From contig JADLKP010000123.1 in assembly GCA_016838945.1 (NCBI GenBank), positions 1-6,715 on the forward strand: a DNA stretch of 6,715 nt, given 5' to 3'. The DNA is from Methanobrevibacter sp. (GTDB taxonomy: Archaea > Methanobacteriota > Methanobacteria > Methanobacteriales > Methanobacteriaceae). Positions 6,559 through 6,715 of the stretch are shown one piece after another. The notes beneath the pieces are model-generated. The model saw only the letters and a program-made list of their open reading frames with translations, was not told the origin of the DNA and searched no databases. Made by a program: the position numbers and the translations under genes. How positions within the stretch are numbered: position 1 is the stretch's first letter; the number at the start of each line of letters is the position of its first letter.

Positions 6559-6563
6559 TCCTC
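6559..6563 (-). promoter_or_regulatory. Ribosome-binding site of the 691-aa gene
   Basis: GAGGA lies six bases before the ATG at 6552, directly after a run of nine A on the coding strand. It supports this start. Confidence 0.8.
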
Positions 6564-6622
6564 TTTTTTTTTAATCAAAATAAAATGCACTAATATTAAT
6601 ATTCTTCATTTTTAATTTAAAA

Positions 6623-6658
6623 ATCAAAATTTTTTATTTGCAAATTCAAATTTTCGAT
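6623..6658. promoter_or_regulatory. Extended imperfect dyad in the leader of the 691-aa gene
   Basis: The perfect palindrome ATTTGCAAAT (6636-6645) sits at the exact centre of a 36-bp imperfect dyad; 14 of 18 base pairs match. It could be an operator or, if transcribed, a hairpin in the leader RNA. Low sequence complexity weakens the case. Confidence 0.3.
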
Positions 6659-6703
6659 GCAAATAAATTTTCATATTAGTATGTATATTTATTATCGATA
6701 TGT

Positions 6704-6711
6704 AATATAAA
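6704..6711 (-). promoter_or_regulatory. Candidate TATA box of the 691-aa gene
   Basis: TTTATATT on the coding strand differs by one base from the methanogen box TTTATATA and sits at the window edge. It implies a start near 6680 and a leader of roughly 125 bases. AAATATAC at 6683-6690 is an alternative box. Confidence 0.3.
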
Positions 6712-6715
6712 GTTT

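Overview
The window looks like chromosomal DNA from a methanogenic archaeon of the order Methanobacteriales, most likely Methanobrevibacter from a gut or rumen. The DNA is A+T-rich, with extremely A+T-rich intergenic stretches. Both genes encode very large secreted proteins with the typical build of that group's 'adhesin-like proteins': a signal peptide, an acidic linker, right-handed parallel beta-helix repeats, and tandem bacterial-type Ig-like domains ending in motifs such as LTIK. The genus is inferred from protein style; the window holds no marker gene.

There are only two convincing genes, both on the minus strand. The upstream gene (6552 to 4477, 691 aa) has one beta-helix followed by three Ig-like domains. 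A 266-bp gap follows, with a strong inverted repeat just after the stop codon and then A+T-rich DNA holding promoter-like elements. The downstream gene (4210 to 38, 1390 aa) has a more complex layout: beta-helix A, a Tyr-rich segment, module A, four Ig-like repeats, beta-helix B, module B, stop. The two modules are recognisably related, so a 'beta-helix plus module' unit occurs twice around an Ig repeat block.

The proteins share a secretion route, a related Ig-like family and an identical 12-nt start-site sequence. They probably act at the cell surface, in attachment to other cells or host material. Neither has a visible catalytic domain, sortase motif, C-terminal membrane helix or pseudomurein-binding repeat, so how they are held on the cell is unclear.

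I see no RNA gene, mobile element, CRISPR array, or credible plus-strand gene. I found no clear evidence of an entirely new system. The points most worth checking are the duplicated architecture of the large protein, the nearly identical Ig-encoding DNA, and several symmetric elements in the noncoding DNA.
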